A stretch of 64,000 nt of DNA from Warburgia ugandensis (Eukaryota; Streptophyta; Magnoliopsida; Canellales; Canellaceae): assembly GCA_035236585.1 (NCBI GenBank), contig CP141127.1, forward strand, positions 65,949,495 through 66,013,494, given 5' to 3'. Both the position numbers and the translations under genes were made by a program. Each line of letters opens with the position of its first letter. Position 1 is the first letter of the stretch. Below the pieces are notes generated by a model. That model did no database searches. It had not been told where the DNA came from and worked only from the letters and a program-made list of their open reading frames with translations. This document shows, piece by piece, positions 1 to 11,882 of the stretch.

Positions 1-2250
1 ACAATCACCTAAAACATATGTTTTAACATTGCCCTTCCATGTGTTAGGATTTATTAATTAGCCACGCCTGATTTCTACAAATAAGAGGCCTCTTACCTCA
101 TTTGAAACAATGGAAAAATAGAAAAAAGTCTCACCTTATGTATGTTCTTTACATTTCTAGTAATCTTGCATCATCATCCCTCTCTCTTACTTTAGGTTTC
201 TTCTTACATTTCGTGAGGAAAATGAAGCATTCTTCTTAAGAAAAATCAATGAAATTTTTAGAGGTTCTCTTAACATAATAAGTACAATTCTTGCAATACA
301 TTGAACTCCAATTCTTGCACTACATTGGACACAAGAATTGATTTTCATAGAGGATAGTGCAATTTTTACTCTAAAATTCCAATTCTTACCTATAGAAGAA
401 AAGTATTTTTTGGCTATTATTTCATCCTCTTTCTTATATTTAGGGGATAAAATTAGGATCATAATTAGAATCTCTTTCTAGTGAAATTTGTAGGGTTTTT
501 TCTAATAAAAGTCCCTATTAGATCTCCTAAATTAGGACCAAGATTTCTCTAATGGAATATCTAATTCTATGTAATACTTTTTTTAATTTAAGTTCTTTGT
601 TTTCATTTTCTGCCACTCCCTATCTTTAAATGTAAGGATGAAACCTTAAGCATCATAATAGAGAAATTTGGTTTTCTAGGCTTCTAACTTTGTGTGTTTG
701 TTTTATAAAAGTTGAAATTAAAAGATTAAATTCTTAAAATGATAGATGCATTCCCTAGATTTTCCTATAAAAAATTTTATTTTATTTGAATTTACGAATT
801 TCAATGGGTGTAGTACCAAAGAAAAATGCATTATCTTGATCTTTTCTTCAAAAAAGATAATAAAAAATGAAGCACTTCTTAGTGGAGAGTCTAACATGAT
901 ATATGTGAAAACTTGCCCACACTTTGATTTTAAAAGTTTCATTTTCTCTTGATTTTTCTCTAAGTAAAATGTTCAAGGAATAAATAATCTGTTTTCATCA
1001 CATTTGATGAGAAACACCTTTAAGAACGAATATGTCTCTGCTCCCTCTCTTCTTTTCTGAAGCATCCTATCATATATTTCTCTATAAATTAGATATAATG
1101 CATTAGTTTCTAGCATGTTCGATATCTAATTGTAGTCAAGTTCTAGATTCTAGCATTCATTTTAGTTTCTAGTTTTCATTATGGCATCCTACATGTTCAA
1201 TAATTATTCTTAATTTCTTGCATTTTCCCTATATTCTAATTCAAAGCATGTCCCCAATATCTAACATTGCCATCTTGTTTGATTCATATCTACATTATGT
1301 TGAATTTTTTAGTGCATTATTGAAATATTATTTGTATGTTTCCTTTCATCTTTCCATGTTTCTAGTTCTTGATTTCATGCTTTTCAAATATAGCTTCTCC
1401 CTCTCCAATTTAAGAATAATTTTTAATTTCTTTTATGCTTTTAATCATATGAATGTTTCTAATTCCTTGTATGACTTCAATTCCATTCATGATTTTAGTA
1501 CTTTGTTTTGTGTACTTCCAATTCCATATATGTCTTCAAATCTACGACTACATCTTTATTTAGATTTTTTATTTCCATCCCTTTTCTGTCTATGTTAGCA
1601 TGTATATGACTTCCAATTCCAAGTTTCTTGCATTAGTACCTTTGCATAATTCTAGTTTCTAGAATTACCATGCATTTCACATTTCCATTATTCAGGCTTT
1701 TGATCTCTACTATGTTCCCAATTTCTATATTAATCCACTACTCCAAATCATGTCTAGAACATTTCTTTGTAGTCATGGTATATTTCCTACCATAGTTAAT
1801 TTTTTAAGTGATGAGTGTATATGTTCTTTATTTGACTAACTTACTTTAAATGTCCTTGTTTATCTTTTATGTACGCATTCTAGGCTATTAAATTGGTTAA
1901 AGAAAAATGCAAACTAACTAGGCTTTTAAACTTAGAAGAACAAAGGGGTTCTGTTTGGTTGTTGTCCTTTCTATTTTAGTTTTTGGAGATGACAAACATA
2001 TATCTTTTGATAGTAGACTCATTTGAGTCATTAACTCATTTGAGTAATTAAGGATGTAAGGTCCTTCCACTTAGGTGGTGACTCCCTCCTTGTAATCTAC
2101 TTAGGCTCACATGAACCAAGGTTAGAAAATTAAATAAAATCATAAGAAAATGTCAAATTAACTATAGCTTACCCCACCTCCCCTGAAATTAGAAGACTAA
2201 TTCAAGTTAAAAAAACACAAGTTTCATAAATCACTTTTAGTCACCACTTC
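1..2250. other. AT-rich intergenic DNA, no gene recognised
   Basis: No coding region is supported. The stretch is T-rich and repetitive, especially 1,100-1,900, where variants of 'ttctagtttctag' and 'cattcatg' recur. That style resembles the non-coding parts of the LTRs at 7.0-7.4 kb, so it may be an old LTR remnant, but no ends or target duplication were found. Around 2,010-2,080 short direct repeats of 'actcatttgagt' precede a 'ggtggtgactcc' motif of the kind seen in non-coding parts of some gypsy elements. Origin is uncertain. Confidence 0.4.
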
Positions 2251-2272
2251 AAATAAGATCACAATTTCTTGC

Positions 2273-3650
2273 CTAATGAAAGATAAAAAAAAAATTCCCT
2301 ATCTTGCAAATATCCCATTCAAAGGTTGTGGTGCCTCTTAGATGGTCCATACAAATGATAATATTTTGTGTGGATAGTCCACGAGCAATTTGTAGCCCAA
2401 TCCATACAAAATGATAATATTTTATGTTGATAGTCCATGCAAATGCAGCATCTTGAATTGAATGGTCCATATAAATGATAATATTTTACTTGAAAAATTC
2501 ATGCAAAGGTGAAAGCCCTACTTGAATGATCCATGCAAAGTTGGCAACCATGAATAGCTGCATGATATTTTACATAAATATTTTATGCAAAGGTGGCCAT
2601 GAATAGCTCCACAATGTTTTACGTGAGTAATTTATGCAAAGGTAACCATGCAAGTTTGATAATTCTAACTTAATGGCCCTATCTATGAGAAAGTCCAAAG
2701 ATGATGATAATTCTAACTTGGTACACCCTAGCTATGTGTGAATTCTAAGGTGATGATGATTCTAGCTATGCGGACCCTATTGTGAAAGATATCTAATAAG
2801 ACGAGGATATGGCTGCAAACTCCACTTATATTTTCCTAAAAAGGTATGTCTATCAAAGACACATCAAGGCATCAACATAGTTAAACCTCATGTCCTTTTA
2901 AAAGTCAACTAGTCAATCTACAAAGTCAAACCTTGCCCTCTTAAAAGTCAACTAATTCATGGCTAAATTTATACCTTCTCCTCTAGCAATGAATAGCTAA
3001 AAGAACAAAAAAAATATGCCCTATGCCACTACCCATCTCCTAAACTCATATAGAAAAGATAATTTTCTAAGCACTTGAAGCTGGGATAAAGCTACCTATG
3101 CTTAAATGATAAAAGAAAGAACATGCTAACACTACACCTACCACTAAACAGAGAGATTCTAAAGGTCATATATTCTTATCGAGTCAAGGTAACACTTTGA
3201 AAGACATCTACATATATTGGCAATCGACTAGCTCCTGTAAAACTAAATCAGTGACCAAATCTCGAAGGGCCTTCAAATAATGACCACTCTATTTTTCTAC
3301 ATAAGCTTTGAATTGAAGAAAAATAAGCAATGCATCTAATTTTCTTTTAAGAAAAGATAATCTTTATTCAACTTAGAACTAAGGCATACAAAGAACACAA
3401 AATCCACAGATTCATGCATGGTTATACACCGTCAACTTCTAATCAAGGTTCTTTGCTATATATTTAGTAGTCAAAGGATTGTTTGCGTGTATCATTAAAG
3501 AAATATAATCAGCGTCTACTAGTGAAAAATATATATATATATATATAATCACAATACTTGATATAACTAAAGGAATATAATGATAATCACTAATAAAGTG
3601 AATATAAATGTAAAAACATATGATTCTACCCTAGGGAATTGGCCCTCAAT
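2273..3650. repeat. Diverged dispersed repeat, copy 1, with tandem sub-units
   Basis: This stretch aligns by eye with a second copy at about 4,560-5,245 that continues at 38,373-38,920. Shared landmarks include 'gatgatgattctagctatgc', 'atgcc.tatgccac', 'catctcctaaa' and 'ttatcgagtcaaggtaac'. The first part (2,340-2,570) contains three sub-units of about 65 bp starting 'gataatatttta'. No protein is recognised. The copy matters because it shows the sequence of the 5.24-kb target site before the big retrotransposon landed there. A short AT repeat sits at 3,529-3,547. Confidence 0.7.
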
Positions 3651-3879
3651 TTTCTTTCCATGTTTCTATCATTCACAATATGAAATTTTTTGTTAATAAT
3701 GCATAAGCTAAATCATGCCCCATGCAATGATAAAATCCTAAAGTAATGAAACCATCAAGTGGGAACTTATTCTAAAGCTAAATAATGTGTCCTAAAGTGG
3801 TGAAATCCTAAAAACAATGAGCCATTATGTGGGCCTTCATGCAAAGCTAAATGGCACCCTCCCAAGGCTTTCTCACTAA

Positions 3880-4260
3880 GAAAGAATACTCAATGACTTT
3901 CATCTAGCCAAATACACTTCCTAAGGCTTTGATCTAGCCTAATACAATTCTAGGGCAATGATCTGGTCACCATTGATCTAGCCTAATACAACTTCTAATG
4001 CTTTGATCTAGCATCTATTGATCTAGCCTAATACAATTCTTGAGGCTTTAATATGGTCACTATCAGTTTAGTCTAAAATGATTTCTAAGGCTTTGATCTA
4101 TTTACCATTGATTCAACTTAGCACAGATCCAAGGCTAAGATCTAACACACCTCTTATTGATCTACCATAAAAACAAATAGAAGACCATAACCTAACCCAA
4201 ATCAGAGTGATCTAGCCTAAAGACAAATCCAAAACTTTAATCTAGCCCAAGTTTAAATGA
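3880..4260. repeat. Degenerate minisatellite (gatctagcctaatac family)
   Basis: Variants of 'ctaaggctttgatctagcc' followed by 'taatacaa' recur about every 50-70 bp between 3,895 and 4,230, with unit length and sequence drifting. There is no open reading frame across it. It separates the two copies of the larger dispersed repeat and looks like an old local expansion. Confidence 0.6.
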
Positions 4261-4559
4261 TCAACTCAATGGACTCAGTCAATGGTCATGATCAATCCAT
4301 TTTAAAGAACATCAAAACCAATCTAGGCTAAGATTGATGGGCAACATTAACCTATCTCAATATACCATCCTATGATCAAAAGCAAATGGTCATGCATCGC
4401 TAATGCAAAGGGGTCATGTATTAACCATGCAAAAGCTAATGGATATTGATAGAATCACCTATTTTAAATATTATAAACAGAATTTTTTGATACTTCAAAA
4501 TGAAATGACATCTACATGCGTGTTCCTACTATTTGAAAAGGGCTTCACTATCATTTCTC

Positions 4560-5245
4560 AAGCTAATGGTCATGTGTCACCCATGTAACGGTAGACATGC
4601 AAAGGTGGCATTCCTACTTGGATAATCCATGCAAAGTTAACGCCCATCTCTAACCATGTAATATTTTATGTGGATAGGTCACGTAAAGGTGGCAACCCCC
4701 TACATGGATAATTCATGGGAAGTTGGGTGCCATATGTAGCCCTATATATTTTACATATACCAATCATTTAAAAGTAGCCATGAATGGCATCGTGATATTT
4801 TACATCAATAAGTGATCATGAATTCCTTATATTTTACGTAAACAATTCACTCAAAGGTGACTACATGAAGCCCTATATTATTTTATATAAATAATTCATG
4901 TGAAAGTGGCCACGCAAGGCCTATTATTCTAACTTAATCAGCCCTAACTTTAAGACAGTCCCAAGTGATGATAATTGTAACCTAGAGGATACTAGTTATC
5001 CATGAACCCTAAGGTGATAATGATTCTAGCTATGCAAACCCCATTGTGATGAGTTTTAAGAAGATAAGGACTAACTGTGAAATCCCATATACATTCTTAT
5101 ATATCTACACATTAAAAAAGACACAGTGAAACTCTAATAAATTAAACCTCTCTCCATGTTATTGTCAACGGGTCAATAACTCTATACATGCCAAGTGCAA
5201 CATCAAATGCTAAATCCAATACCTATGCCCCATGCCACAACACAT
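4560..5245. repeat. Dispersed repeat copy 2, left half (split by retrotransposon)
   Basis: Aligned to 2,470-3,040: the same succession of 'ttttatgtggata', 'catgcaaag', 'gataattctaac', 'gtgatgatgattctagctatg' and 'atgcc.catgccac' landmarks. It ends at the target duplication cacat (5,241-5,245). The remainder of this copy resumes right after the 3' LTR at 38,373 with 'ctcctaaaaa', matching 'ctcctaaac' of copy 1. Confidence 0.75.
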
Positions 5246-7520
5246 TGATAAGTGTTTAATTTTGAATAAAAGGAACCAAATTAGTATTCCATGCTATAAA
5301 TTATGGGTATTATTCTATGATTTTTTTTAAATTTCATAACACATGCATTTCTAACCTGATAATTCAAAAGTTTGATATTTATCAAGATCAAGAGCTAATG
5401 TAGAGTAAGAAAGTAAATCATTATAATTTTTTAGGATTTAATTAGGGATATTAATCTTTTGTTTGAAGTGATAAGAAGTTCCACCAGCTTATATTCTCAC
5501 TTCACAGAGTCTTTTGCAGATTGAGCAACACGGTTAGCTCACCTGGGATGCAAGGGTGGAACCCCCTTGACGAGGTTTGGGGGTGGAACCCCCAAAAAAA
5601 AAAAAATCTTGTATTATTGTGTTGCAGCAATCCTACAAATCAAGGTAAGCAAATGAAGTTCAAAGAAGACAATGGGAAGATCAAAAGCAACTAAAATGAC
5701 CCATGCAAAAAGCTATGCAATTCCACTATATGGCATGAGAATTGAAGCCATGCATGAGGTCTCCTAGCCTAACAAGGAAATCTACATAAGCCAAGTCATT
5801 CAAAACTTGAAGCCAAAGGACTTTGCCAATCAAGCCATCAAGTATTAAGCCACCAAAGTGACCCACCAAGCCAGATAGAGCCATGCCACATGGAGCACAC
5901 TATTGGTGGAGCCCTTTCTAGCAATTATCGTATGCAACATATTGAAATTCAAAGGATAATTAGAAAGGAATTTGAGTGATAATTAACATGGTAAGATATG
6001 CATGCAAAGGCAAACTAATCAAGAGAGAAATCAAGTCAAATTTCCTTATTGCACTTTCTTTTCCTTCTTCGTTTGTCACTCTTTCCTACCTACCACATCC
6101 CATAATTACAAGTGAGGAGTTCCACCACACCTTCCTTGAAAGGTGATGCCTTCCCCCCTTCTAATTCCACCCACTTCACTGATCTACTTTCTAAATCCAT
6201 TTCCTACTCAACTACCTCACTTTCTTACCTATTTCCTCCATTTTTCTTACCTTTTTCCACCATCTTTCCATCTCAACATGAAAGATACCTTAATCTCTTT
6301 GATCTCTTTTCACTCTAACTTCCACTGCTCTTACTTTTCTTACTTAATTCTTCAAGATCCATGTTACTTTTTCTCTAATTGTGAGAGCCAAGAGAAACAG
6401 CTTGAATCCCTTTTGTTTCCCTCTTTATGTTCTCTTGTTTCTTACTTTGATCACCTTATTTTTTCCTTGTCTATTTGCTTGTTCTTTGCTTCTTTCTTGC
6501 ATCATTCTCTTTGATTTTCTCTCTTGAATTCACATGCATGATATCTAAGATTAAATTAGGATCATTGGAGTAGTTTAGTGTTTGATTTGAAGTTGAGATA
6601 TTCCTTAACAAAAGCGTGCAATTTTTAGCTTTGTTCTCTACGTACATGCACACCACTTCTTGATGTAATTTCAAATCAATGAATCAACTTGTTTCATAAG
6701 AATTATTATTGTTTAATTTTAGTAGCAAAGTGCTTCAATTCTTGAGTGTTATAATCCATGAAAAGAGTTTGTTAATTTTCTTTGCATGGCTTACTTGATT
6801 TGAGTTTCATATACATGTTGCTGGAATTTTCATCTCATATTTCATGTGCAATGTCCAGTAGTCCATAAACTTTGTTTACATAAAATATTAGAAACATATT
6901 TTGCCTTTTAGTTTATTTAGTGAGTTCTTTAATTAGTTTGCATGTTATTTAGCTTTTAATTCTTAATTTCTGGCCATCTTTCACTCCATGAACCATCTGC
7001 GCACTTTCATGGTCATGCACATGGTGATTGAAGTTCATTGTTGGTTAATTCTTTGCTTTGGTTAAGTTTAGATTTTAGTACTTACTTTTTTTGTATATTA
7101 GGGTAGTCTAGAAAGTTTCTAATTTAGTTCAAGAAATTTTAGGATTAGAAAAGCATTAGTTTAGGAAAGTTTCACTTTAGTAAGTTTCCTTAAGTAAAGT
7201 TTCCTAGATTTATTCATTCCAATTTTGCATTAGTTTCTTGTATTGAATGCTCGTTAATTAAGAAAGTTTCTAATTCCATTAAAAATATTTATTTTTAGAA
7301 AGTTTTCTTTAGCTCATGTTTCTAATTTTATGCATGTTTCCCATTCCATGTTGTTTAAATACCTAGTTTAATCAAAACCATCTTTCTTTGTCTATGATAA
7401 GTAGCTTAAATAAGATCCAATCAATTGAAAATTCTATGAGATTTCTAATGAGATCAATCTCTCTCATCCATAATTACTACTGTCAATTATGTGCTTGTGA
7501 GTAATATTAAAGCTACACCA
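5246..7520 (+). repeat. 5' LTR of the Athila-type element
   Basis: It begins 'tgataagtgtttaatttt' and ends 'gctacacca'. It matches 35,694-38,367 along its length, for example the 'gccatcaagtattaagcca' block at 5,834 and 36,274. Compared with the 3' LTR it lacks about 440 bp near 6,290, and it carries a variant C/G-rich and poly-A stretch at 5,545-5,607. Small ORFs within it (6.1-6.7 kb) are chance openings in T/C-rich DNA. Confidence 0.88.
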
Positions 7521-7526
7521 AGTTTT

Positions 7527-7544
7527 TAATGCCGTTGCCAAGGA
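7527..7544 (+). other. Primer binding site (tRNA-Asp type), decayed
   Basis: The 18 bases 'taatgccgttgccaagga' start six bases after the LTR end. Compared with TGGCGCCGTTGCCGGGGA, the primer site recalled for Athila/Ogre-type elements, 13 of 18 agree. All five differences are transitions (G to A or C to T). Confidence 0.75.
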
Positions 7545-8100
7545 ATCGCAATGAATTTGTGGTTGGATCTTTATTTAGATTGTTTGTCTCTAATTTTAGT
7601 TTTAGGTTACAATAGATTAGGTTTTTTACATCATTCCTGCATATTTTACTAATTCCTCATAAATTGACCATTTTTCTAGTTTTGTGCAAGGTGCATTTGG
7701 CAAAAGGAGCGGTGGTGATCCTGTGGGCCAAAGCTTCATCATGTTAATTAGGATTTCCTTGCGTTCATATATTAGGATTTTGGGTGAACTCGTTGTGAAG
7801 GCCCATTATAATTTGCAATTTAATATTCTATTTTAAATGGGTAGTAATAATACAAGGCAAGTGTGGGGCATTGTGGTCCACACTTGATCTTCATCAAAGA
7901 CCCAACTTTAAGCTTCTCTCACTCTCTTTTATTTTCTTAGTGTAGTTTACATATTGTTTGGTAGTGTAACTCATATATTATACTTATTGCATCTTATTTA
8001 GGGTTGTTGCATTAGATTACACCTATTTAACAAAGTCTACTTTGTTGGATAGCATATAGGTAGGCATTCATTTCCTTTTCTTATATACCTCAATGTATGT
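7545..8100 (+). other. Untranslated leader of the Athila-type element
   Basis: Non-coding. The stretch 7,849-8,030 ('ggcaagtgtgg', 'ccacacttgatcttcat', then 'tacttattgcat') matches, in reverse orientation, 18,000-18,225 of the neighbouring minus-strand element, which shows the two belong to related families. The leader is cut somewhere between 8,050 and 8,480 by the inserted minus-strand block; the exact junction was not resolved. Confidence 0.6.
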
Positions 8101-8479
8101 GTCAAACCATTTCGGATTCGAATAACTCACATAATGCAATTAGCTTAAACCATACTCTAATCCAAGAGTTGATCATTTGTTTACAACTGAGCATAAGTAA
8201 ATCACCATATCAATGAAATTTGAAGTATCACAATTCACATATAGGGAATTTCATGCCAAATTTATTACAAAGCACATTGCCTCATCAATAGGTAATGTAT
8301 ATCAATCACAGCATATCATATCAACTCATGAACAAACAATATATGCCAATCAAAATCGAAGCATATCTTATCTCAATAGGCAATCCATGCCAAGCAAAAT
8401 TAGAGCACGTCAGCTCACTACTTGGCAACCATATGCCAATCAAAATCTAGTCTACAACTCAATCATACTGTGAACACTT

Positions 8480-11400
8480 AGAAGCCTGCCAGTGCCTCCC
8501 ACACCTACCCTCATTGGTTGCCCTCTTAGGCCGCCCTCATCAACTACTCACAAACATAAGTCATAATTTAGAATCTAATTACACATAAGAAAATGCTTTC
8601 ATACTAAGCATACTTTACTATCACACCTCTCACCTTTATGAGAAATTAGGCTCATATACATAATATAAAATAGTATTCATGTTACTGCCATCCTTAAGAA
8701 CTCAATAACCCAGCAATAACTATTGACAAAACTAAGGAAACTATCAACCTTAGTCCCTAGTTTAACTAGTCCCAATTCATCACAATCTCCATAGACTATC
8801 TCCCTATCAGTAGTGATATTGTGGTTGAGGAAAATTCACCTTCTTTAACCAAAATTCATACTCACATACATTTACCGCAAAGATGACCCTTTCGGATACT
8901 CAGCATATTACACAAGGGTTTCTTTTGCTCCTCCAAGTCATGGAATATATAAAAACATCATTCATTATGTAATCATGACTCATCTCAGTAAGCTTTAGAC
9001 ATTTAGCCTATCATATCCATACATGATGTCAGTGCATTAGTTCCATTAATTGGTATCATCTAGAACTACTAATATTCATAACATGTTCTAATAATCATCT
9101 TTGAGATGTCTTACTCTACAATCCTCGGCTAATGGTGATCATGCCTCAAATCAATTTCCATGAACATCATGCACCAACCAATATAGATCAATTATATCGT
9201 CATTACACAATAGAGAATATCGGTTCTCCACTGTTGTTTTATCAAATCAACGGATCTGTTCATAATAACATGGTTTCGTCCATCTTCACAAAGAGAACTA
9301 ATGCATTCCATGAAGACACACTTGGTCTAACAAAGTCTCATCAATTAACTTTCATAGCTAGAACTTTCCCAGCTCAACTAAGGCCATCCAATATGGCATA
9401 TTAGAAAATGGCACTATATGGTGAAAAATCCTAAAACCTCCAAAGGAAAAGTTATGGATTCTCGCACACCATTTGTGTGCTCATTCTATGCCCGCTCTCT
9501 GTCTTCCATGATGACACCACCAAGAGGACTCGGAACGTTAGAAGAGCACCATGTTGCTTTCAAGGCAAAGTTAACACGAACCTCGAGATCTCCCTTTCTT
9601 ACGCAGGGGTGAAGTCAATAGCTATCTAGGTATATTAAAAGTACCCTTCTTCTCACTGCAATTAATTGTCCTTCAACACATAAAATTCATTTCAAGGATG
9701 ATATCATAATCATTAAATCAAGAAGGATAAATCAGTATCTATCTTCTCACTCATCATTTCCACCAGTACTCCCTAGAAGTACTTACAAATTTCAATAACT
9801 TCCTCATCTGCGTCATAACTTCCAACCCAAGGACTATCATATGTATACAGGCATGTTCATGAGGGTGCCAATACTCAAACCACAAGGATGACTAGGTCCT
9901 AAATCAAGAAGGATTCCAATGTCTCTATCAACAACCACAAGAGTACCTTCCATAACTTGGGTTGAGGTTTGTACTTGCTTCAAGTAATGGAAATAACTCA
10001 TCATTACCAATGTGTGGTCATTTTTGTTTTATCTTTAATGTTAGTTTGTCTGACACATTGTCCTTTGAGACAGTCTTTAAAGAACATCCTAATAGTCACA
10101 TTCACAATGTCTCAAAAATTGCCATTATAATGATGGTTACCGATGTTATTATCGCTATTGTGGTGGTCTATCACTCTAGTGCACCTTCTCACGTCCACCT
10201 TCCAACATTTCCCGTTCAGATGTCACTGGCTCAATAGCCTATGTAACTATATTGATAAAAGAGTCTCTTGCCCTTACTGGGCTGACTCAAATTATCCACA
10301 TCTGCGTCTCTGCGGTCAACACCCTTGGCCCTAAGGGAATTTTCCTCAATATAAAAGATATGTCTGTTGCCTTTATCATTAATATGCAACATGTTAAGAT
10401 CAACTATCTCCACAATTCAAGTGTCAACACATCAACAATTCTATCTATAGCCTCTTATTATAATAGGGTTAGGGCAATTATTTTAGTAGTGTAAACAGGA
10501 TTAATACCATCAAACAGTCAAATTCCTCTGTTCTACCATGGCAAACTCTAGCAATATCACTAACTACTCATATGACAAAATACTGATCATTACAGGCCTT
10601 CTTAAGAGCCTCCTACATAAAAATCTTGAAAATGGGGAAACACGTCCTCTCATACGACTATTGTTAAAATCCTCATAATAACATTTTAGGTATACTCATC
10701 TTTATCCTTAGATTTCCTTTAACAAATAATTTATTTCACACTCATAACAAGCAAAATCAATTATAACTCTATCAATTTCAAATCCAATGAAATTGATGTT
10801 TCACAATAACTTTCCTAACCATTGGGGATAACATATCATTTCTATTCATGTTGGATGTAAATCATTTATAATCAATTTCATCTTACCTCATTCCCTTCAT
10901 ATGATAGATGTATCTAATATGGAATCAAATAACCTATCTTGTCAATTACCCATATATAGTATGGTATTTAATTTAACCTTTTCTGTCATCCCATCCCCTA
11001 ACTAGGGGATTGTTTGATATCATTCCTTACTCATTGCTTGATTAATATCATCACTACTAACTATTATAGTAAAATAGTTGTTATATTCTCAAGTGCTATA
11101 CATCTGTAAATCATAAGTAAAATTCTCAGAATAATTCATAAATATTGACTTCACATTGATGACTGGCTATCAATATTTCTATATGTATAAGAACTCATTA
11201 AGTTTCAACTCATAGTTCATAATCATCCATAGAACATTAAGATCTTACCTCATCAACTTTTCAATAATTTCCACCATATTAGTATTTATTCATCAAATAA
11301 ATCCACTTCTAGTTTAAATTAATACAATACTCCTCTCCACTTTCTCAAGTTCTTATTAGTTGATCATCTCTAATCCTTTTCCATTATTATCTCATGATTG

Positions 11401-11882
11401 TTGTACAATAGTCATTATGCCTCTTCACATGTTTATACATACTAACCAAATTAGGACTTGAACTCTCATTGGGTAGTTCATGTGAATAGACCTTCCATCA
11501 TTTAATAAAATTCTCATTGGCAATTATCAATTATACTCTCCACTTAGATTCTATACTATAAGAATCACACACTTTCCCTGAAAGTGTATTTCCTCGTAAT
11601 CATACTAGGATTAAAGTCTCATCTTTACTAAAGAAAGTCAGTCAATCCTCATGGCATCAATTATTTTGCAATCCTCAATATCCCCATATGAGTTGTCTCT
11701 ATAACTCACACTTCGGAATTACCTCACTCAAGGGACTGTATGTGTGGTATCAAGCCTCTTACCACTCGTGCCACTAAGTCTATGTCACAATCCCCTTATC
11801 CTGATGACTCAACAAGGATGGAAATTGGTGGAGCAAGGGTGGACCTAGTTTTCCTTCAAGGAGCCATCCGTCAAAGTTCCAA
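8480..11882 (-). mobile_element. Truncated chromovirus-like Ty3/gypsy internal region
   Basis: Read on the minus strand, 9,404 down to about 8,820 gives fragments of a chromovirus-type reverse transcriptase (see separate entry). A possible decayed CCHC zinc-knuckle and linker region lies near 10,410-10,230, with basic and S/P/G/K-rich residues. The order gag-like then RT places the 5' LTR to the right, which fits the minus-oriented LTR ending at 11,883. RNase H, integrase and a 3' LTR were not found before about 8.1 kb, so the element appears truncated. Many stops and frameshifts. Nothing recognisable is seen in 8,100-8,480, where 'tatgccaatcaaaat' recurs. Confidence 0.6.
8820..9404 (-). pseudogene. 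Chromovirus-type reverse transcriptase remnant
   Basis: Minus-strand translation of 9,404-9,270 gives, with interruptions, the block beginning 'MA.VEL.ELK' and the motif 'KGFVRPSVSSWNAPVLFVK' in decayed form (W-N/G-A-P-V-L-F-V-K-K-D-G-T-M). Shortly after come 'LC.D' and 'NRYSL', matching the conserved CIDYR and NKYPLP stretch. At 8,960-8,830 a second piece matches the '..EQK...KC.FWL.EV.FLGH' block of the palm and connection region. Several stop codons and frameshifts separate the pieces; it is certainly not functional. Family-level assignment rests on these motifs alone. Confidence 0.65.

Noticed and set aside
11731-11755. 'tggtatcaagcctc' as a tRNA-Met primer binding site for a plus-strand element
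   Set aside because: Resembles TGGTATCAGAGC only partly, has no LTR end directly upstream, and the neighbouring RT and LTR are on the minus strand.
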